NCBI GenBank assembly: GCA_030435675.1
Contig: CM059625.1
Coordinates: forward strand, 5,394,001-5,458,000
Direction: 5' to 3'
Length of the DNA: 64,000 nt
DNA from: Steinernema hermaphroditum
Lineage: Eukaryota; Nematoda; Chromadorea; Rhabditida; Steinernematidae
The notes under the pieces were generated by a model that saw only the letters and a program-made list of their open reading frames with translations, was not told the origin of the DNA and ran no database searches. Shown piece after piece: positions 33,207 to 46,100 of this stretch. Position 1 is the first letter of the stretch, and every line of letters starts with the position of its first letter. The translations under genes and the position numbers were made by a program.

Positions 33207-33391
33207 AATACCTGGACGAACAAACAAGGTGGCATTACATGCAACTTCGAGGGATCCGCCGCGCACGCACTTAGTATCATTTACTCACAAATAAACATCA
33301 GCAACACATCCTATGTACAGTGCACTTGCGAAATAAACATCGCCCAGACGACGACGGAATGCAGACAAAAGGGCAAATTGCAAAAAGGACA

Positions 33392-35631
33392 TTACTTCTT
33401 AACATGGGCGAAGCAATGGTATCCGGCGTTAGAGAGCAGCGCCATGTGGCCGTCGGAGAGGAACTGAATAGACAGTACGGGGGAGGAGACGGTGATCGAC
33501 TCGCTTCGATTCACCGGTACAACGCTTTTGGTGAGCACTTCGTCCAGGTCATAGGCCAGCATCACCTATAAAGTACATTGAATTACAAATTCGTCTCGGT
33601 CCTGGGAAGAACGAGCGCATACAGATGCGCAGCGTGATATCGGAAGGTGGCACGGAACTTAGCAAAACACAGCCAATGCCTTACAGTTCCCACTATGTTT
33701 TTCAATGGGACCCATGAGGACAACAACACCCAAAGCATGTGGATACGTGGGAGGATATCTCACTACTACTGGCGTACAAAGTCCGCATCACAAAGGCACT
33801 TTAATTTCCTAACTTGTAAATGACGCATATCACTGCTGCATATAACAGAGATCAACTTTAAGCACATAGTTAAGCTCACTGAGTCATCCTAGGAAATCAC
33901 TTACATTTCCAAAAGTCCCAATGCAGACGCTGTTGTTATTAACAGCTCCGCAGAGCACAGCGTCACTGCCGGGTCTCCAGTCCTCAAGAGCCGTTTTGAA
34001 GCGCCACCGAATCTGATCGTCCTTCAAAGTGTCTCAATGAGTAATGAAATACAATATGGAGATCTTACGATTAGAGACAGATGCCACATGACGGGAGGGC
34101 CGGACGTTGAAGAGACTAGCAGATATGTTTCAGTTGAGGGAAGGCCTTTGTTCAAAAAGTGGAGAAAAGAGATCACGTTGTTGTACTTGACGGATTTCCT
34201 GCAAAGATGGAGATTACTATAGTTACTATAGCGCAACGTTTTCGTGTGTAAAACAGTTCCTTTTGCCGTTGTGTGCTCCTTCGAAAATAGAAACAGCATC
34301 AGCCATTACGGCTCAACTTGTGTATGTTGCATTTCTGAGATGTTCGACGTGATTCGGAATCGTAAATCGTGAACAGTGTGTGTGGAAGTGTGCATGAACT
34401 TAACCATAACGTTCTTTTCCATTATTACCAAACCGATAGACAGCATTCAAAGACTTTCTAATAAGAGCCTATCTTTGCACTTAAAATACATGCTTTTCTT
34501 CAGGAAATTCTAGTAAAAATTTCATCACGGATCCCTGAATTGGTGGAGGACTAATTGGCCTCTATTCTGCTTAGTTTAAATTATTTGCATTTAACAGTTC
34601 TATGTGACTATATATTCCGAGCCTGTCGTCCCATTTCGGTTCTCCTCTTCTGAATATTGGATAATTTCCTCTATTTACTGGCCCGTGTTACAACTTTTTT
34701 TGGGAGTCCGTTGAGCCAATATCTGTTTTACCTGTCAACGATGAATCCTACGTTGTCATTTCGGCTTACGGTTACATTGACATGCCCAGTGTCAAAGGCG
34801 ACGGCCGACCAACGAAATTCAGAATTGTATATGCAGGCAGTACGTGTGGCGGCACCAGCCAGATCGCCAAGATCCAGACCCGGATAGACATCGAATACCT
34901 CCTCCACAAGTTTCGCTTTGCCGTCATCGGGCTGAAACGGTCCCGTCAATTAGCTCAAATTCTTCAGCTTCTATCCTACGCTGACTAGATAGCAGTCGAT
35001 ATGCTTGTCTGACGAGAACACCAACCACGAATGCATATTTCTCGTCAGCGGTGACGGTTTTGTCATGCGACAGTAGGCCGGACATCCGCTGATTGTGAAA
35101 TTGCAGCCTGTAATGTAACGACCATGCACAAAGTCAGAAGAAGTTGCTAACCCAATCGAATATTAAAGTCAGAATCGAGAATGAAGATTGCGGCGATGTA
35201 CTTAACGTGATCGAGCTGTTCGTCGAAGCCAACCCAACTGAATTAAAATAATTTATACTTTATCGCGATCCGGCTTTTACCAAGTGGCAATAAAGGCTTG
35301 ACAGTCATTATGGCGATGGGGAGCGGTGTCGGCGGTGACAAGATCGAGCGAGTGGCAGCCGGCGAGGAAGGAGGGTTCTAGAAGATCGGCCAGTTGACAG
35401 GGCGCACCGTCATCGTTGGGAAAGATGAGAAAGCCGGAGTGATTTACGCAAAATACAACATCGGAGCATTGGGAATTGGTCGTTACAGGTTCGGAAACTG
35501 AAAACAAATTAGTGAGTAGGGATCATGCAACGGAAGAACTGACCAGGAGAAGGCGGATTACGTTGAATAATATGAAGACCGTATGTGTGGCACTTAGGAA
35601 AAGAGACGAACTTTCGTTCCTCCCAGACCAT
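33392..35631 (-). CDS. KPTN: Kaptin homologue (KPTN), beta-propeller subunit of KICSTOR
   Basis: In vertebrates kaptin is part of KICSTOR, the lysosomal scaffold that places GATOR1 to restrain mTORC1 when nutrients are low. Exons: 35544-35631, 35281-35497, 35152-35237, 34986-35107, about 34770-34931, 34069-34198, 33905-34021 and 33392-33565. Resemblance to human kaptin from memory runs in order: FPKCHTYGL at the start; LVEEVFDVYPGLDLGDL, like the human FEEQPVENLFPELTNL region; GSDAVLCGAV, then CIGTFGNVMLAYDL, like the human LVATYGQELLCYKY region; SSPVLSIQFLSDGHMALLSN at the end. The fifth and sixth exons do not join in phase directly, so a micro-exon or a different donor is missing. The ATG begins 1 nt after the upstream gene's TAA. 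Confidence 0.72.
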
Positions 35632-35632
35632 C

Positions 35633-36646
35633 TTAGTCTTTTTTGAGTTTCTTTAAGTCACAGTTGAGCGTTTGAATTGGAACAGGAAGCTCGGATTTGA
35701 CTTCTTCTTCGGCCGGAACTGGCTTTTCTCCTGATTTTTCCTCTTTGGTGTCAGCAGCGCCCGTTCTGTCTTCAATGGAGCACAACTTCAGAAGGGCTTT
35801 CTATAAAGAGGATGTTATTATGACGCCTTGACATCGATGTTGTGCCTCTTCTTCTCGAACATCCTCAAACCCTAGGGTTTGTAGTCAACTCGTTGTGCTT
35901 TTTGAAGTTATTAAAATGCAGGGATCGCTAGCCTGCACATCTACTATCAAAAAGTGATTTTAAAGCTAGAAGCAATAATTCATGAATAATGAGAACTGGA
36001 ATGAACAGAAAAGTCAATGTATCAACATTTCTGCATAATTTTTTCATGTTTCTCATCAGTGATCCCCTAAGAATTGAAGCTAACCTCAAGTTGATCGTTT
36101 TTCACGAGCTTCAGCTTTTCCTCCTTGCTGATAGCAACCGTCTGCGGGGCGATTTTTCGTTGCAAGTATGGAGCTTTGATGGGAGCGTCGACGAAGTTGT
36201 CGTCAAAACCACTGGATACAGTGCTGGTGGCAGTCAGCAGATTGAAGAGCTAAAAAGAAATCACGAATACTCGTAGCGTTTCGAAAACGAACTCGATCCT
36301 CGCGGCTCTGCGTAATCTCTTTGAAGACGTCCTTGCTCTGGAACTCCTTATTCGGATTCTTCAATAGTTTAAGCTTTCTTTCTATGATACGATTAGTCAA
36401 GGAGGAGCGTTCAGTTTGCACGTCGTTACCTAGTCTAGCCAAATACTCCTGGTCGATTTCGCGTTCGGCCATATGCAATGCCAGGCAATTAACGTTGTAG
36501 TTATAAGCTCTATGAATGGCCTGTCCGAAACAGTGTTTTATGTCCAAACCAATGTTCACAGATCGGATTTGGTTGACAACTCCAACTATACTCTTGACAT
36601 GGAGTTGGTAATCAGGGATATCGTCGCAGGACCACAGATGGACCAT
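35633..36646 (-). CDS. Unrecognised 228-aa protein, first cistron upstream of kaptin
   Basis: Exons 36293-36646, 36085-36249 and 35633-35800 join in frame (first intron 43 nt) to 228 aa if the ATG at 36646 is the start. The N-terminal part is helical with a conserved-looking core (IDQEYLARLGNDVQTE, then RIIERKLKLLKN). The middle is FDDNFVDAPIKAPYL and a lysine-rich helix (KEEKLKLVKND). The C-terminus is acidic and ends in KKLKKD. No family could be named. The ATG may be internal if further 5' exons exist. The stop is separated by a single G from the kaptin ATG, which suggests shared transcription. Confidence 0.6.
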
Positions 36647-36876
36647 GCAGACAAACCTTTTGAAAGGAGCGAAACCTATTGCGTTAAATTTACTTTATTG
36701 TGCGATTTAGTAAAGATAGAAGTACTGAGCTAAAACAAAAGTCATTTAAGAGCAGATTTAAGAGTTGTCTGCAATTGAGTCTGTGTGGTTTTTTTCACAT
36801 TTTACTAGTCACAAAAAAAACCTAAACCTAGTCTCAAACTTTTAATGGGTATGACGGTTGCCATGGAAGTAGGAAT

Positions 36877-36910
<34 letters not shown>

Positions 36911-38836
36911 TCAACTAGCCCTGAAAATGGAGACCTATACTCTGCCGTTAGTCGTGAAGCCTTCGGGCGACGCTAACGAGTAGGAGGACAGCATCATGAA
37001 TGAAAGAGTATTTATTCTCCTTGACACGTAATTAAGCCATTAAAACCTTGTGTATTGCTGGTAGTTAATCAACATCGATAACGATCAGCCGTTCTTTCAG
37101 AAATAAGTCGAGAGAGCGGTAGTCTGTGGCCGTAGTTGTTGGTGCTATGATTCCCGGCTCCCAGAAGGCCTTCAGCATCAGAGGGTCGTAGTTGCAATGC
37201 CTTGTCAAGAAGAAGGTCACCCGCTCTGTCACATGAAATCGAAGTTCGACTGCAATTTCAGAAGCCGGATGAGAAAGAGTGACAACGGTGTGTGTCTCTA
37301 CATGTGTCTCTTGTTGCTCGATATGACACCTTGTACGATGTAAGCTAGGGATACACCCGGTTCCGGTGCATAAAACTTTTCGAATCGCGGACGGAACCGA
37401 CTGTAAACTGTTGTGAAACAAAAAAAATCGAAATGCCACCGGGATCGAACCCGCTACCTTCGTAGTCAGATATCCCAGCGACTGCGCCAAATGCACCCAA
37501 ACAAATGATATAGAGGTGCCGCTTTTCAATCCCGAATAGATTTTAGGAGGTGAATTGCTTACACATATCCCCAAAGGAGCCGCCTACATTCTGGGGATTC
37601 ACTAGTCTAAATTAAGGCTAGTGATGCTTGAAGTTTGAGCTCTATCGGCATCTGGTATGTTTCCATGGCCTATAGGGTAATTTCGATCAGGGGGCGATTT
37701 CATGAATCGTCCATTGGGGAATTGAGATTTAGGAAAATCACCAATTCGAATGGCTTCACGAAACCTCAATTAAGTCAGGCGAGCAAAGTCTCAGTTCAGA
37801 TTCAGCGTTATAAGACTTAGCATCGGTCGGAGCCATTTGTTTCGCGTGCTTTGGTCACTTTGGAGGTTCTGACTGTGGGCCTTTTTCTCGGATCGATTTC
37901 TATCTGCGTTAGGTGATTTTTATCAAGAATTGAGGTCGACTGGTCCGTGTTGATGGCATTTTAATTACCGTCGTGGGTATTTTAAACCAGTCAAAGAAAT
38001 CTTTTGAGTGACATTTTACATTTTAAGCATGTCATTCACTAATAATATAGCTCTACTAATGGAGGCATTGACTAAAACAAACGGTTTACCTTTCACAAAT
38101 ACCCTCAATCTTGTCTTATTCGCTTTCAATTCCACAGGGAACGTGCATTCTGAAACGACCCGAAAACTATATGCAACCGGTTAGTGCGGCTAAGCATATA
38201 GTTGTTAATGTTTTTTCATGGTTGTGTTGGATGATATTGTCTGGATGTTTGACCTCTTTGCTAGCGTTAAAAAAGTGTGAACTGCGAATAAACCGAATTA
38301 ACAAAACTTGATCTCGAAATGCGATTGAGAACGAACAGCTCAAGATGTTGCATTTTCTCGAGATCGGTTAATCGTTGCCTTCAGAAGGAGTATCGCTAGA
38401 GAACTCCAGTTATATCCTTGCTTTCTTTCTTCAAGATGTGTCGAAACAAGATGTGTTTTTGAGGAACTGATCAATCTGACCGTACCATACAGCTCCCCGA
38501 CCTGCACGGTCCAGTTTCCAGCTCCGCCTTCTGCGAGCCACTTAAAAGCGGCCTCGCACAAAGCTCAATTGCTCCTCACGTCGACCTACTTTCTCCGATT
38601 CTCAGCTTCATCCGTCGAAACGCGAACGGATAATAAAAGTGCAAGTGGCCCAGGTAGGCAAATGCCGAAACGTTGTGTAATTCTGCATGATCTCACGTAG
38701 TGAGCGCCGCATAACGCAACATAATTGCGTGCAAAGGAGAAGAGGAAGCGATTACTTCGTAACGAGAGTGCCCAATTGGCCCACCGATTCCGACAGCTAC
38801 CTTTCTATTCATAACAACTGCGTCGATTTCTGAAGA
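36647..38836. other. Intergenic region upstream of tyrosine hydroxylase
   Basis: Divergent spacing between the minus-strand cluster and the plus-strand tyrosine hydroxylase gene. Apart from the tRNA-derived repeat near 37.4 kb I see no coding signal. Minus-strand frames at about 37065-37574 and 38340-38561 lack any domain and overlap repeat sequence. Promoter elements of both flanking units should lie here. Confidence 0.5.
37441..37505 (-). repeat. tRNA-derived SINE-like sequence
   Basis: On the minus strand there is a pol III A box (TGGCGCAGTCGCTGGG) followed 20-odd nt later by a perfect B box (GGTTCGATCCC), then an uninterrupted T8 run about 20 nt downstream. The acceptor arms do not pair well, so it is unlikely to be a working tRNA gene. 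Just beyond, at about 37346-37376, is TAGGGATACACCCGGTTCCG, nearly the same as the arm of the hairpin at 56058. The unit therefore looks like part of a dispersed repeat. Confidence 0.55.
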
Positions 38837-41231
38837 ATGGTGAGTGTCCTTTTGTGTGATGCAGTCCAGGAGATGTTTCAATTTTAGGCCGAACAGAAGC
38901 GCCCTCCCATGCGTCGTGACAGTCTCGTCCGTCAGGCGTCTGAAGACCGTCAGGCGATCGAGGGACTGAAGAGGAAGAACACGCAGAACCACCGGCAGCA
39001 GCTGGAGAAGACTAGGGGAAAAAGAGTAACACAACCATTACCAGTTACGTATGAGACATGTGTTGCCTTAGATCTTGGAGCGATTGAATGATGAGGGTGT
39101 CGACCTCATTTGGTCCAGTGGTGAAAATGAACAGATGAAGTTCAACGTCTTTCTGTCCCCGGCTCCTTCAGGTGACCAACATGTAGATCAATTCACGACG
39201 CTGGATATCCATTGCAGAAGATAGCGTCAAGCTTCTGTTGCAATCGCTTCGATCGTTCGAACAGACTGGCATTACGGTAGCCCACCTCGAAACGCGTCTG
39301 ATGAAGAAGTACGATACAATTGAAGAGAATGGCGAAGATGCCACTTCGAGTAAGTGCTCACCTCATGATGTAAAACGCATAAAGGAGAAACGAAATACTA
39401 CAGGATTACTCATGGTGAAGGGTCTAACACTGATGCCGGTTTCAGACAAACAACGACAATTCGAACTGTTGCTGGACTGCATCGGAACGAAGAACGCTTT
39501 CCTCGACGCAGCCACCAAAATTGTAATCGAAAGTACGATTAAAAAGTTTGAACTCTACAACGCTGTGGAGAAAGCTCACCCTACAAGTGAGTGATCGAAT
39601 CGAAAAATGCACAAAGGTGGCCTTTGATTTCAAGTTCCTTGGTTTCCACGACATATCAGCGATCTGGACAAGTGTGCGCATGTTGTGACGAAGTACGAGC
39701 CGACCACTGATCCGCGGCATCCGGGCCATGGAGACGACACCTACATTCTTCGACGTGCTATGCTCAATCAGATCGCTAATGAATACAGACAGTAAGTTTC
39801 GAGGGTGTAGTGGGGTAATTTTCTTGTTAGTGTGAAAATTACTCCAATATTCGAAGGCAGGCGGTCTCTGATGGGTGTCTCCAAATAGTATCTTTTGTAA
39901 CAATCCCGGAGAACTAGTGCTTGACTCTCTGATGTTAGGAGGTCCTCTTTTTTGCATCAATATCTTCAACGTAAACATGGTTCAGGTTAGCAGCATTAAA
40001 CATATACATCGGGGTCGTTTCCTGGTCGAGATCGAAGAACTGCACTTGAGATTAGACTTACAAACACTGTATAACCATACTATTTCTAGCGGTCAACCCA
40101 TTCCTCATGTGGAATACTCAGAGGCTGAACACCAAACCTGGGCTGCTGTCTATGCCAGACTGAAGTCCCTCCACGAGAGCCACACCTGCAAAGAATACCG
40201 CGAGAATCTGCGAAAAATGGAGGAAGCCGGCGTTATCACTCCGCACAAAATTCCGCAACTATCCGACGTCAATCAATACCTCCAGCGTAAACTAATGCTA
40301 GACTCAGCGGGTTTTCAGAGTTTTTTTCTTAGAGAGGACCGGATTTCAACTTCGACCCTGTGGTGGACTCCTCTCCGCTCGCGATTTCCTCGCCAGTCTC
40401 GCCTTCCGAGTGTTCCAGGCCACTCAGTACGTTCGCCATACCGGATCTCCCCACCACTCGCCGGAACCGGATGTGATCCACGAACTTCTCGGGCACTGTC
40501 CCATGTTCGCCGATCCCGTCATGGCCCAGTTCTCTCAAGAAATTGGGCTCCTCTCACTCGGAGCTACAGACGAACAGATCGAGCAGCTGTCTACGGTGAG
40601 TACAAGTACTTTTGTCACATTGGGTGATGTCCTTGTGCGGTGGGCAAACAAAAACTGTCTGCAGTGGCGTGATTCAGACTGTTTTCTAATAACGACATAA
40701 TTGTTCTAACCGCGAATCCTCTTTTAGGTCTACTGGTTCATCATCGAGTTCGGACTATGTGAAGAGGACGGAAAACTAAAGGCCATCGGTGCCGGCCTCA
40801 TTTCGGCGTATGGCGAACTGATCGTAAGTTCCGCTCGATAAGCAGAGAAGTGACCATTGACCACCGCCGTTCAGCATGCCTGCTCAGACACTCCGGAACA
40901 CAAGGCTTTCGAACCGGCAACAACGGCGCTGCAGCCGTACGAAGACGTCGACTATCAGCCGTTGTACTTTGTCGCAAAGTCCATCTTCGACGCGATGTCA
41001 CGTCTCCGGTAATCTCTCCTCTGTTCGTGCCCAGAAACAGACGCAAAAAAAACTTTCAGTCAGTACGCGAAGAGTTTCTCTAAGCCATTTTCCGTCATGT
41101 ACGACCCGTTCACTCAGACGGTGGAGGTAATAGACCAGCCGAGACAACTCGAACGTTGGATGGAGAAGCTGAAGACCGACCTGTCCACGCTTACCGACGC
41201 CTTCGACGCGATGTCCACCAAGAAGAACTAG
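38837..41231 (+). CDS. cat-2: Tyrosine 3-hydroxylase (dopamine synthesis)
   Basis: Converts tyrosine to L-DOPA using tetrahydrobiopterin, Fe(II) and oxygen; marks dopaminergic neurons. Ten exons give 487 aa: 38837-38839, 38888-39025, 39187-39349, 39446-39586, 39635-39791, 40090-40286, 40333-40595, 40728-40823, 40875-41008 and 41060-41231. The N-terminus has [10 protein letters not shown], resembling the kinase site around Ser40 of mammalian enzymes. An ACT-type regulatory region follows ([17 protein letters not shown]). The catalytic core includes [34 protein letters not shown] and [14 protein letters not shown]. Iron ligands are His316, His321 and Glu361; all three lie 15 residues before their rat counterparts. 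[18 protein letters not shown] and SPEPD favour tyrosine hydroxylase over the phenylalanine and tryptophan enzymes. The third exon's acceptor (ATGTAG) is weak, so the 5' part is least certain. Confidence 0.94.
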
Positions 41232-43106
41232 CGAATCGTGAAGAAGAACGCGCCCCCAGAATCGCTTTAGAAACCGCTTTACTCTTTTCAAACTTTAATA
41301 CGCCAATGTTTTAATGATCAGGTAGAGGTGTAAAGGAATGCAAATCTTCTTGAGTTGCAAATGATTACGTCCGCAGCAAACCGACCGCTAATCAGCTTCG
41401 ATAACTCTGCACAGCTCGCTATCATCGCGACAAAAGACCAAAGCACTGACGCCAGGGGCTATCTATCAATCGTCAATTACGCTTGAAGACCTCAGAGATG
41501 TATTTATGACGCTTACTGTGCAGGGCCTCTCCTTCTTCTCGCACTCGTCTGTCCCCAGTGCAGACTTGGTACAGAAAGTCTAGGCATCGGCGCCCCCTTG
41601 TTTTTAATGACTCCTAAACTAGTGATCTCTTATCGTTCAACAATGTTCACGTGAAGTTTTTTCGAGAGAACCTTCATTTGTACGCAACTGCGTCACTTGG
41701 AAGTTTATGAGCTGCCCTGGTGCTTTTATGCACAGCCTCAGTCATAAAAGGCATGCAGGCTTGTTACGAACGCGGTTACCGTTAACAAGAATTCCTCTAA
41801 ATGAGTGAACAAAGAACTGAAATACTCAGTTATCGTCTGCTAATCTAGCAAAAAAACGGTTCCATTTTGTGCAACGCATGCGTGTTCTGTACGTTCAGAT
41901 AACCATTCTGTTGCATCATGCTGATAATTGAAACGACCTATGGAGAGGGCTTCTGTCTAACCCCTGCGTTATGTGGCCAAAAACCAGAGAGGTCTGCAAC
42001 AACGTAAGACAACAAAGAACCGGATACTATTACTCATTGAATTCCATGGGAACTTCTGATGTTATCAATCGAAATCATCCTACAAATTTAATAATCGCAA
42101 AGTTAATAGAACCATATTCCATTTTTTTTTTATTTTGAGTGGTGTTAAGTCACAAAATGATAGGCCATTTGTTGTCCCGATGTCTTTTAATGATAGCATG
42201 TTAAATAGGCTGTCCTAGCATTTCCAACTCCTATGCATTCATTTAATGTATGATGTCTTGTGCATAGTTTAATCGTTTCGGTTTAGTATTTTCCTATAAA
42301 AAGCATCATTGACAGTCCCGGTTCCGCGTACCTAATCCCACACAACTCGACACGTGATCTTCCTTATCTCGCAGCTACATACCAGTCATCTTCTCGATAT
42401 TTGACTTTCGATTCACCTTAGTTTCTTGCTTGTAGTATCAGCAGACAATCAGTACCGATGGGGTTACGACGTTACTATCGCCGTGGCATTTTTGCTTCGG
42501 ACAATTATTTTGTTGACCATCGGAAGTGACGGTGCTTCTCTGTGCACTGTTTTGAGTCACCTAAGACAAATACGTTCAGAAGGCCTTTTGTTTTTCTGTC
42601 CGCACTAAGACATGTACTATACGAATTCGTCGCTTATGACCGAATGAAGAAAAGGGACATCACCTATATGCCATACAGAACAGTTTCAGAAGAGCTAATC
42701 ACTTCTAATCGCCGTGTTTTCACAGCTCGCCCAGCTTCCAGGCAGTAAAATTGGGAATGTATCAAATTGAAGTCTTGACTAATGATTATTACGTTAGCGG
42801 CTGATAAGAAGCGGCGACAGCTCCTCCGAGCAGCGCGGCGTCTGTCCGCGTTGGCGCACTTAGCTGTGACGGTGCCTAATCGAGATAAGCACAGCGCTCA
42901 CGCACTGTCCGATTGGCCACATTTCGCGATTCGAAAAATCACTTTTTGATTTTTGCTCGCCGTCCTCCTCCCGTGGAATCGACGCTACTTCGCGTGTGCT
43001 TCACCTACCCTCACCGCTATTGTTCGGTTTTTGCCTTGTCCACACTTATGGCTGTGTATGTGTTTGCTATTTAAGGGTAAGACAGGACCAGAGCACACGA
43101 GCAACC
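41232..43106. other. Intergenic, no supported gene
   Basis: AT-rich sequence between the tyrosine hydroxylase stop and the V-ATPase start. Frames near 42426-42748 have no domain. The GC-rich part around 42.80-43.00 kb probably belongs to the V-ATPase promoter. Confidence 0.55.
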
Positions 43107-46100
43107 ATGGGTTCCCTGTACCGGAGTGAGGAGATGGACTACTTCCAAGTATATCTCCAGTCGGATTCGGCATTCGCGTGCGTTTCCGAACTTGGAGAGC
43201 TGGGACTGTGCGAATTCAAAGATGTAGGGATAGAATTTAGTCAGAAAAAAAAGCACAGAGCATATTTAGATGAATCCCGATGCGAGCAGCTACCAGCGTC
43301 GATTCGTGAATGAGGTGAAGAGGACCGAGAACATGGATCGTATTCTCCGATTGATCGAAGAAGAACTCACGAATTGTGATATGGAGATTATCGACAGCGA
43401 CACTAACATTCCGGCTCCACTCCCTCGTGAAATGACTGCTCTCGAGGTGAGTGAGGATTGCAGATGTCCATTTTATACCATTAGACGAACACAGACGAAC
43501 TCGAATTCGATTTTTTGTTGAAAATGATTGTCTGAACAACCAAAGCAAAACCTATACTTAAAACTGCCGTTTCTAATTCTGGCATATTTGCTGTGTGAAT
43601 CACTTATCGCTCCAAAAACCGTCGAATCACCACTAATCATACTAATGTCATCCTGTTGTTTTTCTGCATGAATTACTTATTATCGAAGAGAACCGCTTCA
43701 GGCCCGACTTGAGAATTACGAAGAAGAGATCCAGGGAATCAACGCCTCGCTGAATCAGCTCAGAAAAACGTACACCGAGGCCAACGAGCTGCGCCACTGT
43801 CTCAAGAAGGTGCAGACCCTTCTTGACGGAGGTCAGCGCACTCAGGCGCTGCAGTCGATCTCCGAAGCTCAGGGATACAGCGTGCAAATCGGAAACGGCA
43901 TCAGCAAGGAGCATCACGAAAAGCGCGATGAGAGCGAACTCAAGTAGGTGTATGACGTACTGCGAGCGAACATTATCAAATTCCAGGTTTATGGCCGGCA
44001 TCATGAAGAGAAGCACGGTCGTCGCGTTCGAACGCGTCCTCTGGCGCATGTGCAAGGGAAACGTCTACATGCGCGCACTGGACATTGAAGACGATGTCTC
44101 GGACGTTTTCGTAAGTTGAACACCTGAACAGTTCGACCGGAAATTGCCACATCTTACGCCCCATTTATTCATAAAAAGCAGAGAGCACTGTAAATGATGC
44201 CTGGTTTTATATTAGGGATGAAACAAAAAGCCAAAAAAAAATGGCAATGCACTCAGACAGATTCACAATTTTGGGAGTAAGTGAACTATCGTGAGCTATC
44301 GATTTCGAGGATAGTCGATAGAACTGTCGCTGTATTGTCACTTTTAGTTGTGACCCTGAAAATTTGGAAGTTAGTTTTGAGGTGAAAGCACGCTCAAAAG
44401 TCACCACATATAATTTCAAGGTTTCACCCTTACAAAATTTGTTCGGTTAGTCACCTTCTCAGCCGTTCTTACTGTTTATTTACCCATTTTTGGAAATCAT
44501 AAACTGGATTTTAAACCTCGGAGATATTTCCGTTGTTATTTTATTCATTTCAGCACGACCCCGTGAGCAAGTCGGCTTTCGTGTTGTTCTTCTCCGGAGA
44601 ACAGCTCCGCAAAATTGTGCAGAAGATCTGCGACAGCTTCCGCGCCCGCATCTGCCCGTGCCCCGAACGCGCCACCGAACGAGCCGAAATGCTCGTCTCC
44701 ATCACCGGTCGCCTCGAAGACATGAAGAACGTCATCCTGAAGACGCAGGACATGCACTTCAAGAAACTCATGGAGGCGTCGCAGAGCCACAAGGAGTGGT
44801 TCATCCAGGTCCTCAAGCTGAAGGCCATCTTCCACACGCTTAACTGCTTCAACGTCGACGTCACGCAAAAATGTCTCATCGGAGAGTGTTGGATTCCAAA
44901 AGTGGATGTGCCTCGAGTGCAGGAAGCCCTCAGACGTGGAACGGAGATCAGCCAGACGTCGGTTCCTTCCATCTTGCAAAGAATGGAGACCTGCGCCATG
45001 CCGCCGACCTACCACAGAACCAACAAGTTCACTCAGGGATTCCAGAACATCGTCGACTCGTACGGTATCGCCGCCTACAGAGAAGTGAACCCTGCTCCAT
45101 GGACCATCATCACTTTCCCCTTCCTCTTCGCCGTCATGTTCGGTGACTCCGGTCACGGAATCATCATGCTTCTGGCCGCCTTGTCGTTTGTTATTTTCGA
45201 AAAGAAGCTGGAAGCGGCAAAGATTAAGGACGAAGTAGGCGGTCCACTGTCACCGCATCGCATTCTAATTTCTTCCTCTAGATCTTCCAAACATTCTTCG
45301 GCGGTCGCTACGTCGTTCTTCTCATGGGATTCTTCTCCATTTACACTGGTTTAATCTACAACGATTTCTACTCAAAATCGATCAACATTTTTGGAAGTAG
45401 CTGGAAAAATCCCTACAAGTACGTTTTCGGTTCTGTCCAGTCTAACGCCCTTATTGTCACAATTTCAGCCACAGCATACTGTACGATATGATGGAAAAGC
45501 AGGAGCAGAGTACGAGCAATCTGATGCTCCAGCTTCCTCCTGAGTACGCCTATGACAGCGAGAACGTAAGTACAGGAATATCAACTGGATTTGTCTTTTT
45601 GAGCACGTTTTTAAGTTCAACTAGGTCATCTTGAAGGTCTAACGACAAAAACAGCGATTTTTCATTGGTCACATCATATGACCGGCACAAAACCGATCAG
45701 ACAGTATAAAAATTATATTTTTTTTTTTATTCCGGGACAATAGAACTCAGGGATGATAGATCTCAGGAGGACAATAGAACCCAGTGAGAACAAATCTTAC
45801 AAATCGCATATTTGGTATGCAACATGGGGTCGGGAAATCGGGAAAAAAAAGGCGGAAGGCGATCTCAGTGTCGCCTGTTTAACCTAGTGTTTGATAGGCC
45901 CTTGCATATGTGCTTCTTTTCATCGTTCACTTACCTTGTCTAGGTCTCAACTTCTGAATGTGGAAGTCCTCAAAGGGTGACTTTTGTTGAGATCCTTGTA
46001 ATGATAATTTCACAAACTGATGAGCTTTGTTCACTACAGATAAAGATGCGTAGAAGTGAGCACTAGTGGAATTCATGACAGAAAATGTGGGGCCTGACAT

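Noticed and set aside
37441..37505. Functional tRNA gene
   Set aside because: A and B boxes are good but the acceptor stem does not pair, so a tRNA-derived repeat is the safer call.
37065..37574. 169-codon minus-strand ORF
   Set aside because: It reads through the tRNA-derived repeat; the peptide is a by-product of the A and B boxes.
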